Positions 53,232 through 61,768 of a stretch of DNA of 64,000 nucleotides are shown piece after piece. Position 1 is the first letter of the stretch, and every line of letters starts with the position of its first letter. The stretch is from Pseudarcicella hirudinis (GTDB lineage: Bacteria > Bacteroidota > Bacteroidia > Cytophagales > Spirosomataceae). The stretch is from the NCBI RefSeq assembly GCF_900115665.1, contig NZ_FOXH01000001.1, forward strand, positions 491,777 through 555,776, written 5' to 3'. The notes beneath the pieces were generated by a model that was given only the letters and a program-made list of their open reading frames with translations, did no database searches and had not been told where the DNA came from. Both the position numbers and the translations under genes were made by a program.

Positions 53232-54515
53232 TTAAGGATTCCCCGTGGTATGACTAAGTTTGTATTGAGCCTGTAATAATTGGATACTATGCAAAATGAG
53301 TGTCTGACGAGCCAGATTTTCTGCATTAAGCTGATTAATAAAGTCGTGCGTGGTAATGACTCCATTTTCAAGCTGAGCTTCTGAGGCCTTTTTTACAGAA
53401 GCTCTCAATTCTATCACCTTCTGATCTTGTCTGATTAATGTCTGGTATTTGCTTATGTCACCCTGTTCCTGCCGGATCGTAAGATTGGTATTCAGCAGGA
53501 AAGTTTCCTGATCGATGTCTATGCTCTGCCGGCTGATTTCAAGATTTTGCCTGTTGTTTTTTAAAGTATATAAACTCCCCAGGTTCCAGTTCATTCTTGC
53601 ACCGACAATATACCAGGGGCCGAATTGATTATTGATAATATTCAGCGTAGGTCTTCCGTACGCTCCCTGAAAAAAGGCATTTAATTTAGGTGTATATTCT
53701 GTCCGGAGTTTCTTTTCCTCTACTTTATAAAGTTCCTTTTGTAAACCATACAGCTTCAGTTCAGGTCGGTTAATATCAGTGTTTACAATTCCTGACGACG
53801 GCATCATCAGCTTTGTACTGTCCGTAGTGGTTTTCCCGATCAGTGCACCCAGCATTTGCAGATAAGCAGATCTGTTTGATCTGAATTCCGTTTCTGACAT
53901 ATCTGCATTAATAACTTCGGCTTTTAATTCATCCAGATTACTTCTAAAAGCTGTGCCGTACCGGAGTGCTCCTGCAATTTTATCAATGGAGTTTTGCAGA
54001 TTAGATTTCCGGATATCATTTTGCTTAAGCTGCTCATCCATAAGCAGAACAGAAAAATAAATCTGATTAATGCGCTCATTCACTGCATATAAAGCGACTT
54101 CAATATTCTGCTGTTGTATCGCTTCACTGGCTTTTACTGAGGCGATCTGATTATTCACATTCCCGCCGTCATAAATTGCCTGGGTAATTTCAGCCTGTAT
54201 TTTATATTGATCTTTGCTGATATTCGGCAAGCTGATTCCGGGCGCTCCCTGAAAAATATCAGGAAAACTAATGGTCTGAGACTGATAGGAAGCCTGTGCC
54301 GTTACATTTAACTGTGGCAGATACAGTTTGGAAGCATTTTCAAGAGAATAAGCGCTGCTTTTACTAATCAGGTTCAGTTTTCTGATAAGAGGATAATTCT
54401 CCCTGGCAAAAGCATAACATTCCTGAAGCGTAAACTGACCAGACTGGGCATTTGCTGCCATTCCTGCTAAAGCAAGACAGATACAGCATGAAACATTCCG
54501 GAATAATTTAATCAT
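53232..54515 (-). CDS. TolC-family outer-membrane efflux protein
   Basis: 427 residues. Signal peptide (ICLALAGMAANAQS) then two repeats of the outer-membrane efflux domain, with long coiled-coil helices and the FTLQECYAFARENYPLIRKL start typical of TolC proteins in Bacteroidota. Forms the exit duct of the exporter. First structural gene of the operon; the palindrome 54534-54549 lies 19 bp upstream of the ATG. Confidence 0.93.
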   Translation of the reverse strand: MIKLFRNVSCCICLALAGMAANAQSGQFTLQECYAFARENYPLIRKLNLISKSSAYSLENASKLYLPQLNVTAQASYQSQTISFPDIFQGAPGISLPNISKDQYKIQAEITQAIYDGGNVNNQIASVKASEAIQQQNIEVALYAVNERINQIYFSVLLMDEQLKQNDIRKSNLQNSIDKIAGALRYGTAFRSNLDELKAEVINADMSETEFRSNRSAYLQMLGALIGKTTTDSTKLMMPSSGIVNTDINRPELKLYGLQKELYKVEEKKLRTEYTPKLNAFFQGAYGRPTLNIINNQFGPWYIVGARMNWNLGSLYTLKNNRQNLEISRQSIDIDQETFLLNTNLTIRQEQGDISKYQTLIRQDQKVIELRASVKKASEAQLENGVITTHDFINQLNAENLARQTLILHSIQLLQAQYKLSHTTGNP

Positions 54516-54533
54516 CTTATTGGTTCATTTAAT

Positions 54534-54549
54534 TTAATCATTTGATTAA
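54534..54549. promoter_or_regulatory. TetR operator, copy before the exporter genes
   Basis: TTAATCA-TT-TGATTAA, perfect 16-bp palindrome, identical to 55238-55253. It lies 19-34 bp before the ATG of the TolC-like gene, in the 51-bp gap after tetR. Confidence 0.75.
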
Positions 54550-54566
54550 TTCCAGTATAAAAAAAA

Positions 54567-55181
54567 TCACTCAGCACTTAAAATTGTCTTAATCCAGATT
54601 GGAATGAGTCTTTTTCTTTCCTCCATGAGTACTTTAAACTGTTCCGGATCGGTCATTGAAGTCGTAACCAAAACAGGTTGTGCCACAAAAGGAAAAACCA
54701 GCATTCCCAGAATATTAATGATGAAATGCAATGGATTAATATCCGGCCTTTTTTCTTTCAGCTGTTGCACCAGAGACGAATGCTGAACAAGCTTTCCTAC
54801 ATTTAACCTGGTGAAAATCTGGTCTTTATTATTTCTGATTTCGCTCAATACAAAAATCGGCAAATCAGGGTTTTCAGAAAGCATATCAATATAATTTGAA
54901 GCAATCCTCTCCACTTTTGTTTCCAGGTCAGATGAAGCATCCATGAAAATCGGAGCAATCACACTAAAAAACTGCTGAATCTTTTCAATCATTACCTGCT
55001 GGAACAATTTCTCCTTGCTTCGGAAATAGTAATTTAATAAAGCGAGATTGATCCCTGCCTCCTCAGCAATATCACGTGTTCTGGTACCGGAATAACCTTT
55101 CTGCGTAAAGACCTTTCTTGCTGCCTCCATAATCTTCTGTTCCGTGGAAAGATCTGCTTCAATTTTCTTCTCTGTCTTCAT
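54567..55181 (-). CDS. TetR-family regulator (CecR-like)
   Basis: About 204 residues from the ATG at 55181 (MKTEKKIEADLST); an earlier in-frame ATG would place the start before the -7 element. N-terminal HTH: RDIAEEAGINLALLNYYFRSKEKLF. The C-terminal ligand domain fits the CecR/YbiH group, the regulator of ybhGFSR. It is the first gene before the exporter operon and two copies of a palindrome bracket it, so it likely represses both itself and the exporter. Ligand unknown. Confidence 0.87.
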   Translation of the reverse strand: MKTEKKIEADLSTEQKIMEAARKVFTQKGYSGTRTRDIAEEAGINLALLNYYFRSKEKLFQQVMIEKIQQFFSVIAPIFMDASSDLETKVERIASNYIDMLSENPDLPIFVLSEIRNNKDQIFTRLNVGKLVQHSSLVQQLKEKRPDINPLHFIINILGMLVFPFVAQPVLVTTSMTDPEQFKVLMEERKRLIPIWIKTILSAE

Positions 55182-55201
55182 GTAAAATCTCTTTTTCAGC
55201 T

Positions 55202-55232
55202 CAAAAGTAAAAATGATTATTGAATTAAACAA
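55202..55232 (-). promoter_or_regulatory. Promoter of the tetR-exporter operon
   Basis: Minus-strand TACTTTTG (55209-55202) with TTG 20 bp upstream (55232-55230). The palindrome 55238-55253 lies just upstream of the -33 element. Confidence 0.6.
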
Positions 55233-55237
55233 TAATT

Positions 55238-55253
55238 TTAATCATTTGATTAA
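55238..55253. promoter_or_regulatory. TetR operator, copy before tetR
   Basis: TTAATCA-TT-TGATTAA, same 16 bp as at 54534-54549, here with symmetrical flanks (T at 55237, A at 55254), directly upstream of the tetR promoter. Confidence 0.75.
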
Positions 55254-55335
55254 AACAAAAACATAAAAAAAATAAAATCTCAATAATACCTGATTTTAAA
55301 CCTGTTTCAGTCATTTCATTAAATTAATGCTGTAT

Positions 55336-55641
55336 TTAAAAATAACGTTTTGCCTGTTCAATGGCCGTTCCAAAGTGGAAATTTATTCCGGAACTCAAGA
55401 ATGAACGTTGTCCCGGAGGAGTTTCATCAGGTAAAATTTCAGCCTGAACCCCCAGTTTTTGCAAAAAGTGTATCAGGTCTTCCGATTCAATGCATCCGGA
55501 TTCACATTTGACCCGAAGTATTCTGTCACAGTCTTCCAGATCAAAATTCACCACATATCCCTGAAAAGTTTCATAGATAAGATGAATCAGCATTTTTGCC
55601 TGATTCTTGTTTTTAACATTTGTTTTAAAAACTTCTACCAT
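55336..55641 (-). CDS. Hypothetical 101-residue protein, HMA-like fold possible
   Basis: Not recognised with certainty. The order FKTNVKNKNQAKMLIHLI, VVNFDLEDCDRILRVKC and IHFLQKLGVQAEILPD follows the beta-alpha-beta-beta-alpha-beta plan of heavy-metal-associated or ACT-like domains, but the CxxC metal site is absent. The last 25 residues are extra. Single gene upstream of tetR, not in its operon. Confidence 0.45.
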   Translation of the reverse strand: MVEVFKTNVKNKNQAKMLIHLIYETFQGYVVNFDLEDCDRILRVKCESGCIESEDLIHFLQKLGVQAEILPDETPPGQRSFLSSGINFHFGTAIEQAKRYF

Positions 55642-55738
55642 CTTTCATTTTGGTTTAATTTTCGATTATTCAGGAAAGACTTATCGGGTTTTTCATAACC
55701 CGCACCAATTTCCTGTACGGGTTATTCGGATTATCCTG

Positions 55739-56116
55739 TTAATTGCTGACAGCCTCTTTTTGTTTCCTGTGATAAAAAATATAAGAAACTGCGATTATGA
55801 TAAAACCGACCGAAATCGGCAGCCATCCGCTTACAGGATCGCCTACAGAGAACCCTGAGTACATAGCTCCGGCCAAATCAAAAACAAATCCGGCGTAAGC
55901 CCATTCTTTTAATCTTGCGAAGCCTGGGACAACAATTGCCAGGGAACCCAGTGTTTTAGCAACGCCCAGAAAAGGAATTAAATAAACAGGATAGCCAAGA
56001 TGTTTAAATACTGTAACAGATTCAGGGGTTACCATGATGTTGGAAATACCGGAGAAAAGCATTAAAAGCGCCAGAAAGCCGGTAAAAATCCAGTAAATGA
56101 TTTTTGTTTTTTTCAT
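55739..56116 (-). CDS. DoxX-family membrane protein
   Basis: 125 residues, four membrane helices (about 7-26, 45-64, 72-92, 97-117). The first helix and loop KKTKIIYWIFTGFLALLMLF and the KEWAYAGFVFDLAGA stretch are typical of the small DoxX-like family. Function unknown; some members are linked to oxidative stress. A paralogue of similar length lies at 59474-59839. Confidence 0.8.
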   Translation of the reverse strand: MKKTKIIYWIFTGFLALLMLFSGISNIMVTPESVTVFKHLGYPVYLIPFLGVAKTLGSLAIVVPGFARLKEWAYAGFVFDLAGAMYSGFSVGDPVSGWLPISVGFIIIAVSYIFYHRKQKEAVSN

Positions 56117-56362
56117 TGGTTAAAAGATTAAAAGTTTATGTAATTAAAGCTAATTATCTTAACCACAGGCCCATCAGGAAAAACTGTTAAACCTTTCCGG
56201 GATCATGCTTTTGCATTTTTGCATTTTCCGTTATTGATTTTCATCTAAAAAAGGTTAAAATTGAGCATATTTTATGCTACAAACTTACAATCTATCATGA
56301 TGTCTGCTGTGGTGTAAAAACGACAATATAAGGGGTCGAACACGACACATATCTTACTTCAT

Positions 56363-57352
56363 ATGCAACTTATGAAACATATATCAATTCTTGTACCGGA
56401 AGGAGCCGTTTTAGCCAGTATCATAGATCCTCGTTACCTGTTTACTGCTGCTAACGATTTTCTGGAGGCTTCAGGCAGACCGGCTTTATTTCATGTACAG
56501 CTTGTCGGGCTTTCCAGAGAAGTACAGTTGCAAAACGGTCTTTTCACGGTTCATCCTGAGTTATTATTACACGAAGTAGAAAAAACTGATCTTATTTTCA
56601 TCCCTGCCTTAAGCGGTGATATGAGAAAAGCCTTAGAAATAAACAAAGACTTTATTCCCTGGATATCAAAACACTACAAAAATGGTGCAGAAGTTGCAAG
56701 TCTTTGTGTCGGGGCTTTTTTACTGGCTTCAACCGGTCTGCTATCCGGCAAAAGCTGCTCTACTCACTGGATTCATGCCAATTTGTTCAGAAATATGTTT
56801 CCGGATATAAATCTTGTAGACGATAAGATAATTACGGAAGATCATGGTATTTATTCAAGCGGTGGAGCTACTTCATACTGGAATCTTCTTTTATACCTGA
56901 TTGAAAAGTTTACAGACCGTGAAATGGCTATTTTTTCTTCTAAATTCTTCGCCATAGAAATCGACCGGAACAGCCAGTCTTCTTTCATTATGTTTAAAGG
57001 CCAGAAAGAGCATGAGGACGAAACGGTTAAAAAGGCCCAGGAATTTATTGAAAAGAATTTCCAGGACAAAATAACAGTTGACCAATTATCCTCAATGGTG
57101 GCAGTGGGCAGAAGAAGCCTGGAGCGTCGGTTTAAAAAAGCTACCAGAAATACTGTCACAGAATATATTCAAAGGGTAAAAGTAGAGGCTGCCAAGAAAA
57201 ATTTTGAAACAAGTCGTAAAAATATCAATGAAGTAATGTACGATGTCGGTTATTCAGACAATAAAGCATTCAGAGATGTTTTTAAAAGAATGACAGGTAT
57301 GTCTCCCCTTGATTACCGTAATAAATACAACAAAGAAGCAATGGTTTTCTAG
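56363..57352 (+). CDS. GlxA-family AraC transcriptional regulator with DJ-1/PfpI domain
   Basis: 329 residues. N-terminal DJ-1/PfpI domain (residues ~5-190) with the conserved Cys in VASLCVGAFLLASTGLL; GlxA-type members usually have no protease activity. C-terminal AraC HTH domain: SSMVAVGRRSLERRFKK and MYDVGYSDNKAFRDVFKR. The start may be the first Met or the Met three codons later (MKHISILVPEG). It faces away from the DoxX gene and could control it (divergent pair across 246 bp). Confidence 0.88.
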   Translation: MQLMKHISILVPEGAVLASIIDPRYLFTAANDFLEASGRPALFHVQLVGLSREVQLQNGLFTVHPELLLHEVEKTDLIFIPALSGDMRKALEINKDFIPWISKHYKNGAEVASLCVGAFLLASTGLLSGKSCSTHWIHANLFRNMFPDINLVDDKIITEDHGIYSSGGATSYWNLLLYLIEKFTDREMAIFSSKFFAIEIDRNSQSSFIMFKGQKEHEDETVKKAQEFIEKNFQDKITVDQLSSMVAVGRRSLERRFKKATRNTVTEYIQRVKVEAAKKNFETSRKNINEVMYDVGYSDNKAFRDVFKRMTGMSPLDYRNKYNKEAMVF

Positions 57353-57363
57353 ATACTTTTTTT

Positions 57364-57400
57364 ACCCGGGCATGTAATTTTCAGGTCCGGGTTTTTATTT
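57364..57400 (+). terminator. Intrinsic terminator of the GlxA-like gene
   Basis: ACCCGG (57364-57369) pairs with CCGGGT (57387-57392) over a 17-nt loop, followed by TTTTATTTT. Confidence 0.7.
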
Positions 57401-57484
57401 TATGCCAATACGGATTGAGATAATTTAAGAAATCAGACTGTTCTATCAACTCTTCTTCTAATTTTTGCCTGAGTGTCTAAATCT

Positions 57485-58414
57485 TTATCTCCACAAAGGC
57501 TCGTTTTGCCAATTGTTTAAAAAACCAAGTTTGTAAATTGGTATGGTAGGATTAGTATTGAAAAGGTCAAGTATTTTGATTTTTATATGATGATTTGGCG
57601 CTATATGATTACATAAATAAACCATACTTGAAATAATTAAAAAAGGTTTTTTTGCCTGCACTTCCATAAGTGGATTTACAAACCATTGTCCTGGTGAATT
57701 ATTCAAATGCTCTATTGGTTTTTTAACCATGTTTCTGCTCCACATTCGAGAGTGATGTGCAATGATATTTCTAACGTAAGTGATAGCTTCTAACCAACTT
57801 GAAAGCTCACTATGAAGGTTCAGACCCATCTCTTTTGCAATGCTTGCCTTTTCAGGTAACTGGTGCTTTAAGTTTTTATACAATTTTGAAAGCGTTCCCA
57901 TTGACGCCACTTCTAATGTTTTCCAGGCATCTGCATCCTGATTAGGGTAACGTCTGCAATGGTCCTTTATAAAAATCTCCTGACTTCGGCTAAATTCTTT
58001 TTTTAATTCGCCTAATGTATTTTGATGAATAGTTTTAACCGTGCCATCTGGTAAAATAATAGTAGTATTTTCGAAAAGTGAGGAGTCTAAATACCATAAC
58101 CCACCATAGCTCATGGATAAATGATAAATCATTTTGGTACGTAAGGCGATTTCAATACGTTCAATTGCATCAAATAAAATCAAACGAAAATGGCGGTCGA
58201 AATTATATCGGTCCACTATATCCTCAAAATAAGTGTTGGGTTTTAAAGTATGCAGAGTGTAATCATCTTGCATATCCCACCAATACCCTTTGAGGCGATA
58301 GTAACTTATATTTTCTAAAAGGTGTGGAGCTGTAACCATGTTCCGGAAATGCATTCCCCGTTGTTTTAGCAGAGAGATTTGGTCGGCTATAGAATACGCA
58401 GGTTTAGTTGCCAT
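57485..58414 (-). CDS. AbiF/AbiD (Abi_2) family abortive-infection protein
   Basis: 309 residues. Abi_2 domain landmarks: SIADQISLLKQRGMHF, ISYYRLKGYWW, FDRHFRLILFDAIERIEIALR, and a single HEPN nuclease motif RNIIAHH (R215, H220; R-X4-H). HEPN proteins of this type cut RNA and act in phage defence by stopping growth. No toxin-antitoxin protein partner is encoded beside it. Directly upstream (58418-58461) is a terminator-like hairpin behind a consensus -7 box, so a small RNA partner is possible. The downstream side holds only the neighbour's terminator. Confidence 0.88.
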   Translation of the reverse strand: MATKPAYSIADQISLLKQRGMHFRNMVTAPHLLENISYYRLKGYWWDMQDDYTLHTLKPNTYFEDIVDRYNFDRHFRLILFDAIERIEIALRTKMIYHLSMSYGGLWYLDSSLFENTTIILPDGTVKTIHQNTLGELKKEFSRSQEIFIKDHCRRYPNQDADAWKTLEVASMGTLSKLYKNLKHQLPEKASIAKEMGLNLHSELSSWLEAITYVRNIIAHHSRMWSRNMVKKPIEHLNNSPGQWFVNPLMEVQAKKPFLIISSMVYLCNHIAPNHHIKIKILDLFNTNPTIPIYKLGFLNNWQNEPLWR

Positions 58415-58417
58415 AAT

Positions 58418-58465
58418 AAAAAAATGACCCGCTTGCAGATCTTACGGTATGCAAAGCGGGTACTG
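58418..58465 (-). ncRNA. Candidate small hairpin RNA upstream of abiF
   Basis: On the minus strand a predicted transcript starts near 58465 and at once forms ACCCGCTT (58461-58454) / AAGCGGGT (58434-58427), an 8-bp perfect stem extended by GCA/TGC with one bulge, around a 12-nt loop, then CATTTTTTTATT, an intrinsic-terminator U tract, 4 nt before the abiF ATG. It could be a ~45-nt RNA, an attenuator of abiF, or both. Confidence 0.5.
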
Positions 58466-58471
58466 TTGATA

Positions 58472-58479
58472 CAAAGTTA
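58472..58479 (-). promoter_or_regulatory. -7 promoter element before the hairpin and abiF
   Basis: Minus-strand TAACTTTG (58479-58472) matches TAnnTTTG exactly; the nearest TTTTG lies 28 bases upstream, further than usual. Confidence 0.5.
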
Positions 58480-58542
58480 GTACTTTTTTTAATTCCATAA
58501 GCATTTTCAAAACTAAGATTTCAGGTAATATAAATTGTCACG

Positions 58543-58908
58543 TTATTTAACCACCTGACCAACAAACAACAACGCTTTGGTGTATGGAATAACAACATGA
58601 AATTCCCTCATTCCGTATTCCCGATTAAAAGGTTCACGTATCTTTGTTTCAAAACTTTTCAATTGATCTTTAACAGTTTCCCATAACAAATCTATGTTAT
58701 CAACTTCCAGATACATTTCCATCTCACCTATATGCTCTCCTGCTCTTAAAATATGAACGGTTCTGTCCTCTTTGTACAAAATCTTATAATTGCTATCATC
58801 CAAGGCTAGATTAAAAGCAAAAATATTCTGAAAAAAACGAACAGTTTCCGGAATATTATAAGATGGAATCATCGGACTAAGATACAGGGCCTTATACATA
58901 ATGAGCAT
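58543..58908 (-). CDS. VOC/glyoxalase-like small protein
   Basis: 121 residues, or 118 from the second Met. Single VOC domain: ALYLSPMIPSYNIPETVRFFQNIFAF and MEMYLEVDNIDLLWETVKDQLKSFETKI, ending HVVIPYTKALLFVGQVVK. The usual metal His/Glu residues are not clear, so it may bind rather than convert its ligand. Upstream of abiF on the same strand but with a promoter between them. Confidence 0.65.
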   Translation of the reverse strand: MLIMYKALYLSPMIPSYNIPETVRFFQNIFAFNLALDDSNYKILYKEDRTVHILRAGEHIGEMEMYLEVDNIDLLWETVKDQLKSFETKIREPFNREYGMREFHVVIPYTKALLFVGQVVK

Positions 58909-59423
58909 ATTTTAAAATTGAAAGTTGAGACGATGAAGACAGTTCGGAAGTTACATACAAATTCATTCAGGAAAGTGAAAATCAAAAACCGAATGAACAT
59001 TCAGTTTTAAAGCATTTGGCAAATTTTCCATGAAGAATCAGTCAGACTTAACACATCAGAAAAATTATAGACCGATCTGAAAACTATTCAAAATGCTGAT
59101 TTATTCTAAAAGTTTCTTTTCAAATACCTTTGTATTTCAGGGGTTTATTTTAAAGCAAAAGCCTGTAAATGAACTTTTTTCAGCATAATAATTTCATAAA
59201 ACTTCCGGCGTGTTTAAGACAGAATCAGTGTTTTTTTAGCTAAAAACAGCAGTCATTACTTCAGAAATGTCAGATTAACAATTTTATCAGAATTATAATC
59301 AGGTAATTTTGGACAGTTTGTCTATCAGGTATCGAATATAATTTAATTTTTCCGATCTTCAAATTTTCGGATAACTAACTGAAAAACAATACATTCACCA
59401 ACCCAATCTTTTACACTAATCCA
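58909..59423. other. Long spacer, little seen
   Basis: More than 500 bases of AT-rich sequence. TACCTTTG at 59125-59132 matches the -7 consensus on the plus strand but has no clear -33 element and no gene after it, apart from a meaningless 24-codon frame. I see nothing else. Confidence 0.4.
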
Positions 59424-59449
59424 TAAAAAAACCACTGGTTAACAGTGGC
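59424..59449 (-). terminator. Intrinsic terminator of the second DoxX gene
   Basis: CCACTG (59432-59437) pairs with CAGTGG (59443-59448), loop GTTAA; on the minus strand followed by TTTTTTTATGG. Confidence 0.85.
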
Positions 59450-59473
59450 CTTTAAAATCGCTAAACCCATGAT

Positions 59474-59839
59474 TCAGGCTAATTTTAACTTATGCAGCTG
59501 AATATTAGAAAGGATCAGTATTCCCAGAAAAATAACCGGAGTGACAACTGCTGAAGCAGGGTCGTTACTTGCTGCATGTGCAATTGCAGCTGAAATAAAA
59601 GTAATTCCAAAACCGGCATATGCCCATTCTTTTACCCTTGAGGGTATCTGAGGTATCAGCAAAACAAATGCTCCGATAATTTTGAACGCAGCCAGTTCAA
59701 TTCTGAAATAATCGGAAAAACCCAAATGTTTAAATGCCTGAGCAATCTGAGGATTTGCCAGGTAACTGTACGAACTAAACAACATCATCAGGCCGATAAG
59801 ACCTGTTGAAATCCAGTAAATAATCGTATTTTTCTTCAT
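59474..59839 (-). CDS. DoxX-family membrane protein (paralogue)
   Basis: 121 residues with four membrane helices. Shares KKNTIIYWISTGL, FKHLGF and VKEWAYAGF with the protein at 55739-56116, so both come from one ancestral gene. Its promoter region holds a palindrome (59894-59917) including a TAnnTTTG match. Role unknown. Confidence 0.78.
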   Translation of the reverse strand: MKKNTIIYWISTGLIGLMMLFSSYSYLANPQIAQAFKHLGFSDYFRIELAAFKIIGAFVLLIPQIPSRVKEWAYAGFGITFISAAIAHAASNDPASAVVTPVIFLGILILSNIQLHKLKLA

Positions 59840-60285
59840 TATTATTTCTTTTTACGGCCTGAAAACTACGTTTAAGCCAGGTATATGAATCGGTAAGTTT
59901 ATTTGACAACAAACTTAACTACATTTACTTTCTAAAAGATAGTGCTTTCCTAAAAGAAACTAATTTCCTTCAGGAAAGTACCTTTAAATAGTTTTCAAAG
60001 CATCTTCAATAATCTGAAATAAATTTTCAATATTTTTACAGCATGTCTTCCATCATGGAAATAAACATTTCTTATTGATTCAGGATAATTTTTCAGGGAA
60101 TTTTACGGGGAATAAAAATTTGTATCATTTTAATCCAGTAATTTAGCCGGATACATCCCTAAATTGTCATCTTCATTTGATATTTCTGACACACTCTTCC
60201 AAAAATCATTTAATTGCCTTAGTTTGAATCATTATCCTTTCCCGGAATTTAAATAATATTTAACCTAAAAATTATATCAGACAAA
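59840..60285. other. Divergent spacer between DoxX and SRPBCC genes
   Basis: 446 bases, no ORF. Near the DoxX side lies the promoter/palindrome noted separately. On the SRPBCC side, TTAGTTTG near 60220 is one base short of the -7 consensus. Confidence 0.4.
59894..59917 (-). promoter_or_regulatory. Promoter with operator-like inverted repeat of the DoxX gene
   Basis: TAAGTTT (59894-59900) and AAACTTA (59911-59917) are inverted arms 10 bp apart. The minus-strand TAAGTTTG (59917-59910) matches TAnnTTTG, so a bound regulator would cover the -7 region. Confidence 0.5.
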
Positions 60286-60825
60286 ATGAAAATCTTAAAA
60301 AAAATCCTGATCTTATTGGCAGTTTTTATAGTACTGTTATTGGTGCTTGGTCTTTTCACCAGAAAAAGCTATTCTGTCGAAAGAGAAATTACCATAAATA
60401 AACCCAAGCAGGAAGTTTTTGACTTTGTGAAGTTTATCAAAAACCAGAATACTTTCAATAAATGGGTGTTGCTGGATCCGAAAATGAGAAAGGATTATCG
60501 AGGGACTGACGGTACTGTCGGGTTTGTTTATGCCTGGGATAGCGATAACAAAGATGTAGGAAAAGGTGAACAGCAGATTACCAAAATCGTAGAGGGAGAA
60601 AGAATTGATTTTGAAATCAGATTTGAAAAACCTTTTGCCTCCACAGCTCCCGCCTATATGATTACAGAAAGTATATCTCAGAATCAGACTAAAGTAAAAT
60701 GGGGATTCAGCGGTACCATGGCTTACCCTATGAATATTATGCTTTTATTTGTAAATATTGAAGACATGCTTGGTAAAGATTTAGATACAGGCTTACAAAA
60801 TCTGAAAGGAATTCTTGATAAATAA
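60286..60825 (+). CDS. SRPBCC-family membrane-anchored protein
   Basis: 179 residues. N-terminal membrane helix (residues ~5-24), then a helix-grip domain: YSVEREITINKPKQEVFDFVKF, the WVLLDPKMRKDYRG turn, and a C-terminal helix after IEDMLGKDLDTGLQNLKGIL. Polyketide-cyclase/START-like; binding partner unknown. It is followed 22 bp later by a PhnB-type gene, so they are probably coexpressed. Confidence 0.8.
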   Translation: MKILKKILILLAVFIVLLLVLGLFTRKSYSVEREITINKPKQEVFDFVKFIKNQNTFNKWVLLDPKMRKDYRGTDGTVGFVYAWDSDNKDVGKGEQQITKIVEGERIDFEIRFEKPFASTAPAYMITESISQNQTKVKWGFSGTMAYPMNIMLLFVNIEDMLGKDLDTGLQNLKGILDK

Positions 60826-60847
60826 TAACAATTAAAAACTAAACAAC

Positions 60848-61276
60848 ATGGCAGCAGTAAACCCTTATTTAACTTTTGACGGAAATTGCGAAGAGGCATT
60901 TAATTTTTACAAATCTGTATTTGGCGGTGAATTTCCTTACATCGGAAGATTCAGTGATGCCCCTTCAGACTCTGGAATGCCTTCGGATGAAGCCAACAAA
61001 ATCATGCACGTTTCTTTACCGATTGGTCACGGAAGTATCATTATGGGCAGCGACAGACTTAACGAACATGGAAAAGCAACCATTGGTGATAATTTCTCCA
61101 TTTCTATCAACGCTGAAAGCGAGGCTGAAGCTGATAAGTTATTTAACGGACTTTCTGCGGGTGGAAATGTATCAATGCCACTACAGAAAACTTTCTGGGG
61201 AGCTTATTTCGGTATGTTTACTGATAAATTCGGGATTCAGTGGATGGTAAATTATGACTACAATCAGCAACAGTAA
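60848..61276 (+). CDS. VOC-family PhnB-like protein
   Basis: 142 residues, PhnB/3-demethylubiquinone-methyltransferase-like VOC subfamily: LTFDGNCEEAFNFYKSVFGGEF, HVSLPIGHGSIIMGSD and FWGAYFGMFTDKFGIQWM, which is the family's C-terminal hallmark. Despite the old name these proteins are not methyltransferases; function unknown. A paralogue lies at 61749-62177 on the other strand, and the two genes share a 49-nt identical stretch. Confidence 0.85.
   Translation: MAAVNPYLTFDGNCEEAFNFYKSVFGGEFPYIGRFSDAPSDSGMPSDEANKIMHVSLPIGHGSIIMGSDRLNEHGKATIGDNFSISINAESEAEADKLFNGLSAGGNVSMPLQKTFWGAYFGMFTDKFGIQWMVNYDYNQQQ
61191..61239 (+). repeat. 49-bp inverted repeat, copy 1
   Basis: Identical to the reverse complement of 61783-61831. 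Inside the PhnB-like gene, encoding FWGAYFGMFTDKFGIQ. Confidence 0.85.
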
Positions 61277-61296
61277 TCCATTTTAGCAGCAATAAA

Positions 61297-61323
61297 TAAA
61301 GCCACTGATTTACAGTGGCTTTA
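61297..61323. terminator. Bidirectional intrinsic terminator
   Basis: TAAAGCCACTG (61297-61307) pairs perfectly with CAGTGGCTTTA (61313-61323), loop ATTTA, between convergent genes. Confidence 0.85.
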
Positions 61324-61360
61324 CTATTAAATAGTCTTTGGCAAAAGTGCTGAATTCATC

Positions 61361-61768
61361 CTATTTATCATTCAGGACAACCCACTCATTTACAACCTTT
61401 TCCAGTACTTCTTTATTTGCTTCTATTTCCTCCATATTATGTAATTTCACCATTCTTCTGTCGGCATGATCACCCTGCAATAACCCCGAATCGTCATGCA
61501 GCAAAGCACCTTTGTGAAAAACAATATGTACATATTTTTTAGCCTGCGGGTTGAAAGTTGCCATGTCTTCCTTATTCAGATAAAAACTAGGCGCACCCCA
61601 TTTAATATGTTCGGCCAGTTTTTCATTAGCATTTATAAGAATATCTCTGACAGCCTTCATTTCTTCTTTTAAAGGATGATCCAGCTTATCCAGGTATTCG
61701 TTTACTTTATCGGTATTACTCATTGAATCAAAATCGGTTAAAAGTTCATTAATTTTTAGGATACTCAT
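61361..61768 (-). CDS. DUF1801 family protein
   Basis: 135 residues. YdhG-type fold: VNEYLDKLDHPLKEEMKAVRDILINANEKLAEHIKWGAPSFYL (read in parts) and VHIVFHKGALLHDDSGLLQGDHADRRMV. Iron chaperone and stress roles have been suggested for related proteins; unproven here. Overlaps the upstream PhnB-like gene by 20 bp. Confidence 0.85.
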   Translation of the reverse strand: MSILKINELLTDFDSMSNTDKVNEYLDKLDHPLKEEMKAVRDILINANEKLAEHIKWGAPSFYLNKEDMATFNPQAKKYVHIVFHKGALLHDDSGLLQGDHADRRMVKLHNMEEIEANKEVLEKVVNEWVVLNDK

